DNA of 64,000 nucleotides from Talpa occidentalis (lineage: Eukaryota; Chordata; Mammalia; Eulipotyphla; Talpidae): NCBI RefSeq assembly GCF_014898055.3, contig NW_023604295.1, positions 64,381,730 to 64,445,729 on the forward strand, written 5' to 3'. Under the pieces are notes generated by a model. It searched no databases. It worked only from the letters and a program-made list of their open reading frames with translations, and was not told where the DNA came from. The position numbers were made by a program, and so were the translations under genes. Shown one piece after another: positions 47,905-60,479 of the stretch (position 1 is the stretch's first letter; every line of letters starts with the position of its first letter).

Positions 47905-48870
47905 AATAGTGGATTATCTCATGGAAATATAAGTTTTAAGCTGTTGTTGGTAAATGGTATCTTTACTGTTACCTACTCTATCCATTGATACATGGATCGT
48001 GAGAAACAGTGAAATTCCTTTATAAGCAGAGATCTTGCATAGTGCTGATTATAGGTTCTCTTGTATTTTATGCTGATGAATACGCTGATGAAATATTATT
48101 AAAGATAAGTTCCAGTGTGTCTATGTTTATAAGACATAGAAAAATATGTTGCAAGATCATTTGAAGTGCTCTTCCTTTTCTTAATCAGACATTTTATTTT
48201 CTTGCCACAAAATATGATTTTATTATTTTCTGTTACTGCTGAAATACTTCTTTTTATTTCTCTGCTTTTTATCTACCCTGTTTAAGAGAAGATAATCCAG
48301 CTCTTTCTTCCACTAGGTTTAGCTTCCAGGTGTTGAACTGTCAGTTAATTATTCAATTCACTGTTCCTCATTTACTCTAACAGATTTAAATAACATTGAA
48401 GAGTTAGCATAAGTTAGATTTGGAACTGGTCAGATCAAAGCTTCACCAATTAAAGAAACATTTAGAGCTATTAAAAAATAAGTGAGGTGCCAAATGTACT
48501 TTAAAGGAAGACTATTAGCATCACAATTGTCAAACACATAATGAATCCTTTAGCAGATAGAATGAGAATAGTGTTTGTTTATAGGCAAAAAATCTAATTA
48601 TAGTTTCTTTACATATGGGAAGGATAATGTTTCCTAATTGTGTTATCATATATATTAGCACATTTGAGTGAACACAGGAAAACAGAAAAATCTTTTTCTA
48701 GCACATGTAAAGTCTCTAGTAAAATCTATACTATAGTTCCTATGTCACTATCAGAAGTAAAGAAAACTGAAAAACAAAAAATTACAACATGGATGGAAGA
48801 AATAATAACATGAAGATGGAGACGTGGCTAGCTACTGGGACTCAGGAAACCTGAGTTTTTGTTCTGGCTC
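47905..48870. other. Unassigned AT-rich DNA
   Basis: No gene or classifiable repeat. Confidence 0.5.
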
Positions 48871-48879
48871 ATTCAAATA

Positions 48880-49380
48880 CTGTGCCATTGATAGAAAGCC
48901 AAAGGGCTTGTTCCTCAGTGCCCATAGAAGCCCCTATTATACCACCAGCATTTGAAAGAAGAAAGGGTTTACATGCAAAGTAGGTTGGCAAGAAGGCTGG
49001 CACCAAAACTCAAATCTCTCTCCACTTAGAAAAAGAAAGGGGTTTATATTGATGTTTTAAGGAATCAATTTGCAAACAAAGGATTTAAATTCATTGGGTA
49101 GGCTAAAGGGGAACAAATGTAGACTTGGCTAAAGTATATCTGCTAGTTACAAATTAGTCCATATAGGGAAAGGCTTTCTTTCAAAAGATGAGATAGTTCT
49201 CATGGTTGCAAACTTGGCTTTTTAAGGTTGCCCTGGTGGTCCCTTTTCCTGTCTTCTTAGTCCTCTGTCAGACTTCTCTTGGTTCCAGGTGGCTTGGATG
49301 TTAGTGTAGGGTCAGCATCTTCAGTGAATGTATGAGTTATAGACAAGATCATACCCTGTCACTTCTGTACAAATAAGCTA
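48880..49380 (-). mobile_element. Possible decayed LTR
   Basis: Mixed-composition block with repeated 'aaagggttta'/'ggggtttata' motifs (complement of TATAAACCCC-like) typical of antisense LTRs. Neither ends nor TSD could be set. Confidence 0.3.
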
Positions 49381-49539
49381 AAAAATCTAGTTACACACTG
49401 CCTCGTTGTTCCTGCTGATGGTGAGATGGTTTCAGACATCAAGAAAGGGGAATATGAGAAGCAGAGGGAAAAAGAAAAGAAACAAAATTTTCCTCAAGTT
49501 TGCCCAGTTTTAACAACTGAGCCTGAAAGGGGTCGTTTG

Positions 49540-49995
49540 TTTCTTTTGGGAATGATGTTGTTGGGTCCTTGCCTGCTCATGACTCTCCATGGAGCTTGAT
49601 AAAGGAAGCCCCCAGAGGCTGCAAGCTGGCCTCCTGTTCCTCACAGTCACCCAGGCTGCCCAGTTTAGAACTTTACCTGCAGTGTCTCCTGCTAGAGGTG
49701 CTGGTGCACTCTGGGGAGTGCCACATAGCCAGAGCTGCAGTGTGCCCCAGCAAGCATGGACACAGCAGAACTAGCTAGTTTCTAATTGCACCCCCTGCAC
49801 AGTGGCTCTGCCTCCAGTCTCTATTCTATGCCAGGCTCCCCTGAAAAGTGACCAGCAAATACTGAGGCTGGGTTGCTGAGGAACTTAGACAGACAGCCTT
49901 GCAGCCATGGCTGGCACCCCCAGCTGTCATGCCAAGCTTTTCCCAGTTCCACACAGTCTCTCAAGTTCCTCAAACTATGGGCAGTGGTGACTCAG
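49540..49995. other. GC-richer island of unknown nature
   Basis: The most GC-rich stretch outside SINEs, with few CpGs. Two overlapping ~65-codon plus-strand frames have no family resemblance that I can see. It could be an L1 5' UTR or ERV internal relic. Confidence 0.35.
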
Positions 49996-50059
49996 CCAGA
50001 CTTGGTTTCACCTTTGTGATCTCATGTTTCTCTTTTATAAAAATACATTGAACTAGAGA

Positions 50060-50608
50060 ATACCTCATAATTTCTTAGATACCTAAGAGTAGAATTGCTA
50101 TTTTTAATATTTTGAAGAACTTTCGTAATGTTTTCCGTAGGATCTGGAGACGTCTACATTACCATCAATGACAGAGGAGTGGCTTAAGAAGACATCATAA
50201 GTGTATATGGTGGAATATTACTCAGCTATAAAAATAAAAAGATAAAGTCTTGCCATTTTCAACAATAAGGATGGAACTGGAGGGGCATATGCTAACTGAA
50301 ATAAGAAGAAAGAAATATATCAGATTATTTCACTCATATGTGGGAGATAGAGAAACAAAACAAAGAAACTGAAAATACTAAGTTAAAAAAACAAATACCT
50401 AGAAACATAACTGCAGAATTGAGGCTACTAGATGGAGAATGGAAATAAAATGAAGAGGGAGAGCCCAATGGTCTATGGTAAAGGATTGTAAGTACTTTGG
50501 TGGTGGGTGTAGTGTGGTGACCTATTCACCTAAATCATATATTGATTTTAGCATTGGTAAAACAATGCTACCTATAAAAATAAATAAATAAATATATTTT
50601 AAAAAAAG
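50060..50608 (+). mobile_element. Old L1 3' end with inverted 5' piece
   Basis: 50084-50176 reads as antisense ORF2 ('gaattgctatttttaatatt', 'ttttccgtagg', 'acattaccatcaatgacaga'). From about 50185 sense ORF2 continues ('atggtggaatattactcagc', 'gatggaactggaggggcata') into the 3' UTR with 'ggtggtgggtgtagtgtggt' and an AATAAA-rich end. The flip suggests twin priming in an older element. Confidence 0.75.
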
Positions 50609-50799
50609 ACTTAAGTATGTGGTTTCACATTTTAAATTAATGGTAACTAACTAAAACGAACTTGAGTCTTGCCTCAAAATAACTGAATTTTCTGACATGA
50701 AATAATCCATGAGTAAAATTCACTTTCTCTTTTCTTTCATTTTATTGCCTTGAAGTTTAAGCATCACATGTATTGTATTAGAATTATTTTTTACATGTC

Positions 50800-50895
50800 C
50801 ATTCAATAGACTGTAAGTTCCTCCAGGACAAAGAGATAATTAGCTTTTAATGTCTTGTGCCCAGTATGGTGACATATAGAATGAGCTTAATTAAA
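50800..50895 (+). mobile_element. L2-type LINE 3' end relic
   Basis: 'agactgtaagttcctccagg', 'acaaagagataatta', 'tgcccagtatggtgacatat' and 'agaatgagcttaattaaa' match the L2 tail order (…gtaagctccttgagggcaggga…cccagcacctagaacagtgcctggcacatagtaggtgctcaataaa…). Confidence 0.6.
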
Positions 50896-50899
50896 AACA

Positions 50900-52810
50900 A
50901 ACTGCACTGATAGTCACAGGAAATGTAACAAGGTAAGGCACAGACAGAAGTAAAACTTATTCTAGGATAGAAAGCATGAATGTTGTTTGCTGTTGACCAA
51001 ACTGTAAGATCATGTAATTACTATATCAGTTACTACATGGAAGCTCTGTTTCCATTTGATGCTATGTTTTTATAAAAGAGTCATTCAGTTTTATTCTTGT
51101 CAGTAATGTTCTTGTCAAAACAGTAGTGAAAGATTGGGGCCAAGGTAAATAGTAGTTAAGTTAAAAGGGAGATGACTAATCCATACAAAGTTTATATTTC
51201 AGATTGAGTACTCCCACTGGAAGACAGGATAAGGGCAGTGAGTGGCAAAGGTTTACTTTGAAAGCCACTGGCATAATGCACAGATATTTGTTTATGTGTT
51301 TTGTTTTATCCTTTCATTTTCCTAAATCCAATTAATTTTATCAAAAACAAATTGCTGCAGCATCAACTTATAAAATTGGCTTCTAAGTTTTGGTACTTAC
51401 AGAACCAATTTCTAGTCCATTTGTTATCATAACAATGTCCATCATAAGTTTCCCAGAAATGAAGTAGGATTGGCAAAATGTTCATAAGTAATTGTATTTT
51501 TCTACTGAATACATAGAACATACTCATACTTTTAACTGCTATAGTAATTTTACTATAATTTTATCAAAGTCACCTTTCAAAAGCTTTGATAGGTGAATGA
51601 TCTTGATATTATAATGGCCCCATATTGAAAGGGAATATTCGCCAGTTTCAGTGAATATATTAAGGTCCATCTTATATATTTTAAATGCATATTTTGAATA
51701 CTCATGACTGCTTTGCTTATGATTTTTTTCTTGATAAATGTACTTGACAGTCACTAAATTAATGCAATTTCAGCATGAAAGTTAATTATTTACAATAAAA
51801 TAAATACTAGTGGTTGGGTGGAAGTAAAACATAATCAGAAAGTATTTATCTTCTCTGTCTCTCTTTTTCTCCCTGCTTCTCTCTTCTTGTCTCCCTCTCA
51901 CTCTTCATCTTTGTTTCTCTGTCTCTCTCTTTGTCCATAAAATTCATGATTTGAAAACTCTGAACTTTGAAGGAATTCAGGTTTTTGAGAAGAATCTGAT
52001 TTATCAATGTTTTGGCATGTACCCAACTATCACCATTTGGTGTGATGAATCACAATTGTAGACTTTTTGATCATGGATTTACACAATTTTACTATTTTCC
52101 TTTTTTAATGATAAATTGTATCTATGTGAAAATGAAAAAAATATTATATATACATATGTGCATATATATTACATAGTTAGAGATCTCATTAATAAGTGTA
52201 TTTTACTTAAATTAAATTTTCTCAATATTTTATTAGCATTGATGTTTTATTTTTATGAAGTGAAAGCTTTTTCTGTCATTGAGTTGAGATCAAATGCTTT
52301 TTTTAGTAATAGCAATAGCAATTCTTCAAAATAATATACTAATATTTCTATTTACTGTTTTTCACTCTTAGATGAATGTGTTTGAATGAAACCATTACAG
52401 TGTGATGCTTGATATTCTATTATGGTGTTGGTTTTGGAAAACTGGAATTTCTCATTAGGTACTTCATAGTGCTACTTATTGTTGCAGACTCAATTGCTTT
52501 TTATACATTACAGGGAAAGTCATATTACTTTCTTGATAACAAATTTATGTATTCAAAGGTTTTCTTCTTCCAATATTTTAAGTAAAATTTCTACCATGTA
52601 GTTCATGCAATAGTTCAAGATTGCAGTTTCATAATGTTTTCCATGAAATGGTAATTGTAATGCCAGGACAAGTGTTTTCTATTGTGATGGTGTATTTATG
52701 GAAGTGATTGGATTTAACTGCTCTGGATATATAAGGCAAAAGGTGTAAATATTACTGACAATTAACTACACTTGATTTCTTGTATTTTCCAAAGGTAAAA
52801 TTAAGAAGTT
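50900..52810. other. Unassigned AT-rich DNA with a CT-rich tract
   Basis: A pyrimidine-rich low-complexity run lies at about 51850-51935. Otherwise nothing recognised; the 71-72-codon frames here look random. Confidence 0.5.
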
Positions 52811-52820
52811 GTTTGCTATT

Positions 52821-53064
52821 TTTTTTTTAAGATTTATTTATTTATTTATACAAGCACTGGGTACAGTCAGAAGTGTGGGAGCCAGAACGGGAAACAGAAT
52901 AGGCAGAAGGACTGAAGCACACTGCTGAGGGGAGCAGCTGGCGGCAGGAGAGGTCTGCGCGCCATGTGGGATCCTCACCCTGAGGCTGGGGATCGAACCG
53001 GCGCTGCAGAGGCTGCGGGTAGCCTTGCAGTCCAGCGCTCAGCTGCTGGGCCACCAGGGAGGCC
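52821..53064 (-). mobile_element. tRNA-derived SINE, subfamily B, internally deleted
   Basis: Antisense copy missing about 20 bp of the 3' body (the 'gagggtgagagaattcacca' block near 52880). Head complement 'ccaccagggaggcc' intact. Weak TSD around 'gctat'. Confidence 0.93.
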
Positions 53065-53069
53065 AGCTA

Positions 53070-53770
53070 TCATTTTATTTTTTGGTGGATTAACACTATT
53101 ATTATTACTCTATCAAGGTTAATAAAACTAAATTGACGTGGAATATTTTTTATTTGAGAGCTAAATACTGCAGTTACATAATTATTTACTTTGTGTCTTA
53201 AGACATTACAAAATCATCTTAGTTAACACTACCTTTTTCAAAATATTTACAAGCCAGATTTATTTTTTCTGAGATTTAACAGACATGAAATGAATAAGTC
53301 AAAATGCTATTTGACTTTTAATTTTTGTATCTATTTTCTTCAATCTTATCACTTACAATCTGGGTGTTGCTATAGCCCATGGGAGTTTGAGTAGCTGGGT
53401 TTTGGGTCAGCTTGACAAAGTCTCAGTTTTTAAATATGTTTAAAACAAAGCACATTACTTATGCTTCAAATTACGGCCATTAATATTCTTATGGAATTAA
53501 AGTTTCTATTCAGAACTTTCAAAACTATACTTGTACCTAATTCTAGGTACACGTAGAACCTGGAATTGAATTATTGGTATCTTTCATCATAATGATCCTA
53601 AATAGCAGGAAAATTTTTTCATAAATTTGACTCCAATAATGTTACCTGCTGATTTACCATCACAATATTGAGTCATTTATAAAAACATTTATGCACAGAA
53701 TTACTCGTTTCTGATTTAACTCTCATGATAACAAAATAGGCATAAACTAACCTGAGAAGAAAAAGAATTT
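53070..53770. other. Unassigned AT-rich DNA
   Basis: No supported feature. Confidence 0.5.
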
Positions 53771-53785
53771 AAAGTCTGTATTTTC

Positions 53786-54062
53786 GGGCCTCCCTGTTGG
53801 CGCAGGTGGTTGAGTGCTGCACTGTGAAGCTGTCCGCAACCTCTGCAGCGAGAGTTCAATCCCCGCCGGTGGACAAGAATCCCACATGGTGAAGCAGACC
53901 TCTCAAGTCTCACCTGCTGCTCCCCTCAGCAGTGTATTTCATCAGTCTGCCTGTTCTGTTCCCTGCTCTGTCTTTGGTGATCCTCTCACTCTCCTGCACA
54001 TCTGGCCTGTACCCCGGTTCTTGTATAAAAATAAATAAATCTTTTTAAAAAATAAAAAAAAT
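53786..54062 (+). mobile_element. tRNA-derived SINE, subfamily A, full length
   Basis: TSD aaagtctgtatttt/c (53771-53785) and aaagtctgtatttc/c (54063-54077). Small deletions in the A-box half of the head. Confidence 0.96.
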
Positions 54063-54079
54063 AAAGTCTGTATTTCCCA

Positions 54080-54860
54080 AATAACCTCATTTGAGTTTTT
54101 ACTGGATTGAGAAGGACTTGAAATATGATACTGAAATCTAGCTTACCTTATGTTAAACATTAACTATACACAATTAAAAGGGCCAAATCAAAATCATTGC
54201 ACCAAGAAGCAGAAACAGGTGAATAAAAATAAAAGAATGCTTAGTATGCATTAATGATAGGAGATAGTGTTTGGAAAAGTTTCTTTAATTGCTAACATAT
54301 GTAGAGCTGTATGTAGAAATGGGGGTGGATACAATGTATGACAAGGAGAAATGCAGAGAGTACCTGAAAAATTCTACATGAGCAAGGAGATAAGTAACCT
54401 ACCATGATTTGAAGTAGACAATGTCATAATTTAACCTAGTATATATGAGAGAGATTATAAAGGTATATACTTGTCAAAGGAAGAATTTCAAGTCTTTTGC
54501 TAAACTCAATCAATCATCAAAGAAATCTATTCAACATTTTTCCAGAATTATTTCTTGAAACAAATTTGTGCATTTTGGAGATTATTTCCAGGATGTCACT
54601 TTAATTTTGAGTTTGATCCTCAGATGTGGATTTAAATAACAAATGTGGTGGGGGAGCAATGGAGGCCACAATAGGAGAATATTTCAAAGATCATTTGTTT
54701 AGCATTTGAACAGTCCTGAGAACAATATCCAACGTTTGACTATGGGTCAGAAGATCAACTGTTGAAAATGATTCACAGGGCAATAATCAAAGTCATTTAC
54801 ACAATGATGGCAAATCTTGAACTCAAAAATAAATTTAACTAAAAAAACAAATTCAAGCAC
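54080..54860. other. Unassigned AT-rich DNA
   Basis: No supported feature. Confidence 0.5.
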
Positions 54861-54873
54861 ACATAATTTAATT

Positions 54874-55134
54874 TTTTTTAAGATTTATTTATTTATACAA
54901 GCACTGGGTACAGTCAGAAGTGCGGGAGGGTGAGAGAATTCACCAGAGCCAGAGCAGATTGCAGAACAGGCAGAAGGACCAAAGTACACTGCTGAGGGGA
55001 GCAGTGGGCGCAGCAGGAGAGGTCTGCCCGCCATGTGGGACCCTCGCCCGGTGGCCAGGGATCGAGCCGGCGCTATAGAGGCTGTGGGCAGCTTTGCAAC
55101 CCAGCGCTCAACCACTGCGCCACCGGGGAGGCCC
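54874..55134 (-). mobile_element. tRNA-derived SINE, subfamily B, full length
   Basis: Antisense copy, TSD aatttaatt at 54865-54873 and 55135-55143. Well-preserved body. Confidence 0.95.
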
Positions 55135-55272
55135 AATTTAATTATGTTTTTAATTTAGTTGCTTTAGTTACTTCCAAGCTAAACTAAGTAAAGACTTAAT
55201 TTATAATCTTCTGGTAGAGCAAAGTATGTTTTAAAATAAATTACCTTTTTACACTTTAAATTTATTGGAAGG

Positions 55273-55300
55273 AATATATATATATATATATATATATATT
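55273..55300. repeat. (TA)n microsatellite
   Basis: About 13 TA units. Confidence 0.93.
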
Positions 55301-55834
55301 TATCCTGCTGATATAATCATACCAATTGTATACAACTTTATAAAATATATGTTATTAGCCATAAGCTATCATTAAAAACGACTATTTAATTTTCAATAAA
55401 AGTGCTAGTAAATGACATTCATCAAATATAACTAACAGCATTTCACTTTAAGAGAATGAACATTTGTGACACAAAATAAAATATGAAATATCCCAAATAT
55501 TAAGTAAGTCATTTCGAACTTACAAACTAATAAAGGAAAATTACTCTTAAATCACTTCAAATCTTTAAATTACTTTTCAGTGTTCACTTTACACATTACA
55601 TTGTAAGTTCGTTATCACTGAGACATATGCTCTGCTAATTGCAATATTAACATCTAGGAAATAGCCTCTTAAAATCTATGGTGGAATCTATCAAGTAAGT
55701 TACTATGAATATTTTAACAACAGATAATGCAAATCTAATGGTTTTAAATATGTGCAATTTCTAAGGACTAGTTTAGATGATATTTAAACTAAAGGAGTAA
55801 AACTTTAAAAAAGTTTTAATAAAAACTTATTCTA

Positions 55835-56091
55835 GGGACCTCCCTGGTGGCACAGCAGGTTGAGTGCTGTGCTGTGAAGCTGTCCCCAGCCTCTGCAGTG
55901 CGGGTTCGATTCCTGGCTGGCCAGGGAGAAACCCACATTGTGTGGCAGACCTCTCCTGCCTTGCCCGCTGCTCCCCTCAGCCATGTCTTCAGTCTGTCTG
56001 CTCTGCTCCCTGCTCTTGCTGGTGAATTCTTTCACCCTCATGTGTCTCTGACCTGTGCACCCGTTCTTGTATAAATAAATAAAATCTTAAA
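55835..56091 (+). mobile_element. tRNA-derived SINE, subfamily A
   Basis: TSD aaaaacttatt at 55821-55831 and 56092-56102. B box GTTCGATTCC. Small deletions around the 'cagcagtgtatttcag' block. Confidence 0.95.
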
Positions 56092-56104
56092 AAAAACTTA
56101 TTAC

Positions 56105-56825
56105 ACTTTTCAGACTTCAAATATTCTATTTTCTCTTACACTTGAGAAAATTCATATTTTCTAATAATTGGTTCACTTTGTCTTTAAATTAACTTATTAA
56201 TGTTAGAAATTTCTCCAATTTTAAATATCATATTTAGGTTTTACCAAAAAAAAGTAAGAATAATACAACATTATTGAATATTAAATTAGATTTCATTATA
56301 TATGAGTCCCTGGGACAAAAACAAATATTTAATTTTTCCATTTATATTTCTAAGCCAAAATGGGAAAATAAAACCATCTAATATTTACCATCTAATAGCA
56401 CACTTTGTATGCTTTAGAGCAGAAATTTGTAATACTGATAAAACAACAAAATTTCTTCTTATTATACTTATAGTTTTAGTGCATATATTTGGAAGAGATA
56501 ATTTCAAATATCAGTGGCCATCAAGTTGAGGTGTAAATATTATGGAAACCCTAAAGGAATTTATCTGCTACTTACCAGCATTCTGAATACTTGAAGGTTG
56601 GGTATACCTGAGTTATAATGTTCAATGTCTGAAAACAGTACAGAATTAGTTTCTAGAATTACAAAGAACTGTTGAAAATCAAGAAAACAAGGGTATCTCA
56701 AAAGAAAAATAAAACATCATAGAGTTGAAAAAAATTTAAACAAAAACTAAAAAATGCTGAAAATTGACTCAAGTTATTGTTATAGTGGGGGAAATTAGTG
56801 ATTCTATTAAAGGCATTTCCATGCT
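56105..56825. other. Unassigned AT-rich DNA
   Basis: No supported feature. Confidence 0.5.
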
Positions 56826-56827
56826 CT

Positions 56828-57290
56828 ACTACTAAGACCTGTGAATGTGAACTCCTAGGATCTGTAACTGTGACCTCATTAGAACAAAAAGTTTTTGCAG
56901 ATACAATTAAATCATCTTCAGATGAGATCATCTGGAATTATCTGAGTGATTCCTAAATCTAATGACAAATGGTTTTAACAAAAAAAAAGAGAGAGAAAGA
57001 GAGAGAGAGATAAAGAGAGAATACTTACAGAAGATGATCACGTGAAAGAGTCAGTAATTGGAATTATGTAGCCACAAGCTAAGGCATGCTTGAGCTACCA
57101 AACACTGGAAAAAGCAAGGAAAGTTACTCTGCTAGTTAAATCATTAAATCAAAGGGAGTATAGACAGCTATGTTGATACCTTGATTTTTGTACTTCAGCC
57201 TTCAGAACTTTGGGAGAATGCATTTCTGCTGTTTTAAGGAACCCAGTTTGTGATTTTTGTTACAGAAACCTTGTTTATTACTAATACAAT
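56828..57290 (+). mobile_element. MLT1-type (MaLR) LTR
   Basis: Ordered LTR blocks: 'gtaactgtgacctcattaga', 'tttttgcagatacaattaaa', 'cagatgagatcatctggaat', 'tatgtagccacaagctaagg', 'acaccttgatttttgtactt'-like region ('gataccttgatttttgtact'), 'cttcagaactttgggagaa' and the terminal 'acccagtttgtgatttttgt'. A GA-rich simple repeat (56987-57020) has grown in the middle. Confidence 0.75.
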
Positions 57291-57299
57291 TGAAAATAG

Positions 57300-57680
57300 G
57301 GAAAATACAAATTTAAAAATATTAAATGATTACTTTGTAATGTATTATTATAAAAGAAATTGAGAATTTAGACAGTTGCAAGTGGTGACAGTGATGTAAG
57401 AATATAGGAATCCTCCTGCATATCTGATAAAAATGTAAACTGGTGCAGCAATTTGGATACAGTATACTGCATAGCTGATGACCCAGATATTCAACTTTTG
57501 ACTGAATATACTGGGGAATTTTTACATATATTTCCAAATGGACTTATGAAAATATGAGTTTTATTGTATAGTTCATCTGGTGCAAAGGGTGCAGAGTTGG
57601 AAACAAATTAAATATTCATAACTGAGTGGAAACATATACTATGGTGTAAAGTGGAGGATATAAAAGATGAAAACAAATTT
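57300..57680. other. Unassigned DNA
   Basis: No supported feature; possibly decayed L1 ('gtgcagcaatttggatacag' near 57442 recalls ORF2), too weak to call. Confidence 0.3.
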
Positions 57681-57684
57681 CTTT

Positions 57685-57932
57685 TATATACACAACATAC
57701 ATATGTGCAGTATGTATATATAACATACACACATATTTGTACACATGTATCTATCTGTACATACACATTCATATATGCATTATATAGTGTGTAATGTATG
57801 TACATTTACTTACTAATATATTTGTGCCCATATATAGTTACTTAGGTGACATACCATGCAAGAATATATTCACATAAAATCATATTAAACTGATTAATAT
57901 ATGTATATATGTATATATATATATATATATAT
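57685..57932. repeat. (TATG/CATA)-rich compound microsatellite
   Basis: Irregular ACAT/ATGT steps from about 57690, ending in a clean (TA)n at about 57912-57932. Confidence 0.85.
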
Positions 57933-58311
57933 GAATGGGTTGTGAGGATAACAAGGAATGAGAGAATCAATATGTATTACTTCAAGATGCCCCATATTCA
58001 TCAATGGAAATAAATCAATGAAAATTATTAATAACAACTTTGTAACTCAGGTTTTCTACAAAACATAGTGAATGAATATATAAAATCAATTAAATCCACC
58101 ATACAAAAGTACAGATGTATGCAGTCAATATGGATAAAATTAAATATTTTCTTGGATTATAAGAGCTTCCAATCCAGTGGAAGAAATAAACATATACATG
58201 AGTATATTAGGGATGGGATTGTGATAGATGTGCAAGCAAGGTACTATACAAGTAGAAGAATAGATTAATTCTAAACATAATTTGGAAGGTTTATGAATGA
58301 GATGTAATTTG

Positions 58312-58316
58312 AAGAT

Positions 58317-58351
<35 letters not shown>

Positions 58352-58590
58352 TACAAGAACTGGGGTACAGGCCAGAGGTGTAGCACGTGAGAGGATTCAC
58401 CAAGAACAGAGTGGGAAGCAGAACAGGAAGACTGAGTGAAATACACTGCTTAGGGGAGCAGTGGGCCAGCCAGGAGAGGTCTGTTGCACCATATGAGTTG
58501 CTCCTCCACCAGGGATTGAACTTGTGCTGCAGTGGCTGCAGATAGCTTCATAGGTTGCATTTTAACCCCTTGTGCCACCAGGGAGGCCCA
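58312..58590 (-). mobile_element. tRNA-derived SINE, subfamily A, with expanded tail
   Basis: Antisense copy whose tail complement has grown into ~9 TTTA units (58316-58351). Perfect 16-bp TSD aatgagatgtaatttg at 58296-58311 and 58593-58608. Confidence 0.97.
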
Positions 58591-58609
58591 CAAATGAGAT
58601 GTAATTTGT

Positions 58610-60195
58610 GCTGCATCTTCAACAATGACAAGGAGAAGGGATGAGAATGAGCAAAATGTTGATTATATATAGTGTACTTCGTGTTGGGGTGAGGGGTCAG
58701 TTGTGCAGAATTAGAAAGTGAGCAGTGGGGAGACAGAAAGGGCTGATACCTATGTAAGGGCTTAGGGAATGTTGGCTGAGAGTATCACCAATAATCATAT
58801 TTCTGAATTTATCTGTCAGAAGAACTTGGATGGATTGAAGTATATTTATTCAAGGAGATCAGAGAGAAAATGGATATAAAAAAAAGCCAGAAGCAATAAC
58901 CTACTAACAGTTAAATTAAAAATGACAGGCAGTACAAAAGTAAATCAAAGTGAAAATTGAAGATCAGGTGGGGATGCAATATTAGATGTGTTCTAAACAT
59001 GTTTTGTTTTTTAATTTGTTCATTTTGTTTTTTAGTATTAAGGGCAAACAAACAAGAGAATGAGATCAGGGCATGACCTGTTGGAATCTGGAATATCTGT
59101 AACCAACAGGCTTGAGGATGAATAAAGAGCAGAGAATGGTGCTGGCACAATGAGAAGGCAGTGTCTGTGGTGACAATTAGGCCCATGCATCTGTCCTTCA
59201 GTCTGTGTATCACTAAGAAAGTTGTGACTATAAAAATCACAAATTACCAGTCTTTGAAGACAAGCTGAGTTGTGAATTCTCCTCTGAGCAAAATACCAAC
59301 TGGCAAAGATTTATAAAATGGATTTTCTATAAGTCAACAATTTTATATCTCAGAAAATTATATTGAAACTCCAATGTCTTATATCACTAAACCTAACAGG
59401 TAAAGACTGAAATAATTTAGGCAAGAAAGAATATTCATTTTAATGTAATTCATCTTAGAAACTAATAAAACCCCAGATGGTTCAATATGTTTAAATTGCT
59501 TTTTATTAGTCTCACTGAAGAAGAAGAATTTAATTTGGAAAGATCAGATGTATAGATTAAAATGTGGGTTTGCATGTATTTAACAAAAGAATGAAATCTA
59601 TGAAAAGGATATTTGTCTTTTATATGTTTTAGTTCCAAAGAAGTTTGGTATATTGAAAAAACCCTCACTTAGTAAAGTTTTAAAAATGGAAAGTTTTTAA
59701 ACTGGAAAAGAAAGAATTCTTTGTAAAAAATAGAACATGCATTAACAAGGGAGACTTAAAGTAGTCCATAGCTAGACATACACAGTTGTTTTCAATTATA
59801 GGTCATCTTTTGCAGTAGTATCACTAAAGCATATCTGTGATGAACATCAGAAAATTATCTAAAATCTATCTATTCATCTATCATCATATTTCAGTCTTTT
59901 TACCTTTTATACACTATCACTTGCAAATTTAATAAAGCTGAAAATTTAAAAGGAGTAATTTGCTGAGAAATGCTTGATCTGAGTCATGCTAAATATACAG
60001 TTTATTACAATAAATTCTCAAAAATTTTCTTTTGATTTTGTTTATCTTTAAATTTTATAAATGTAAACATGAAACATAATATGTAAACTACATAATGTTG
60101 AGGTTATATATTTGCATGTTAAATATATAAATATTAATTAAGTTCAATCTAAATATGTAATTCTATATCCTATCTTGTATCCTATCTTGTAATTC
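58610..60195. other. Unassigned DNA, possible ancient repeat at start
   Basis: The flanks of the SINE (about 58130-58310 and 58610-58800) together resemble the same unassigned old repeat class as at 20690, into which the SINE landed. The rest is unassigned. Confidence 0.35.
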
Positions 60196-60209
60196 TATAT
60201 CCTATATCC

Positions 60210-60473
60210 TTTTTATTTTTATTTATTTATGCATACAAGAACCGGGGTGTAGGCAAGAGGTAGGAGGGGTGAGAGGACTCACCAGAGACTGAGTGGGGAG
60301 CAGAACAGGCGAATCTACTGAAATACACTGCTGAGTGGAACAGCGTGTGAGACAGGAGAGGTCTGCTGCACTATGTGGGTTAGCTCCCTAGCCTTGGATT
60401 GAACTCATGCTGCAGTGGCTGCCGATAGCTTGGTAGCGCTGAGATGTAACACCTTGCACCACCAGGGAGGCCC
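60210..60473 (-). mobile_element. tRNA-derived SINE, subfamily A
   Basis: Antisense copy with a diverged tRNA head. It lies beside locally duplicated 'ctatatcctatcttgt' sequence (60163-60208), which blurs the TSD. Confidence 0.92.
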
Positions 60474-60479
60474 TAGATT

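Noticed and set aside
57608..57805. Cys/Tyr-rich minus-strand peptide
   Set aside because: Comes from the ACAT/ATGT repeat; the cysteines come from TGT steps.
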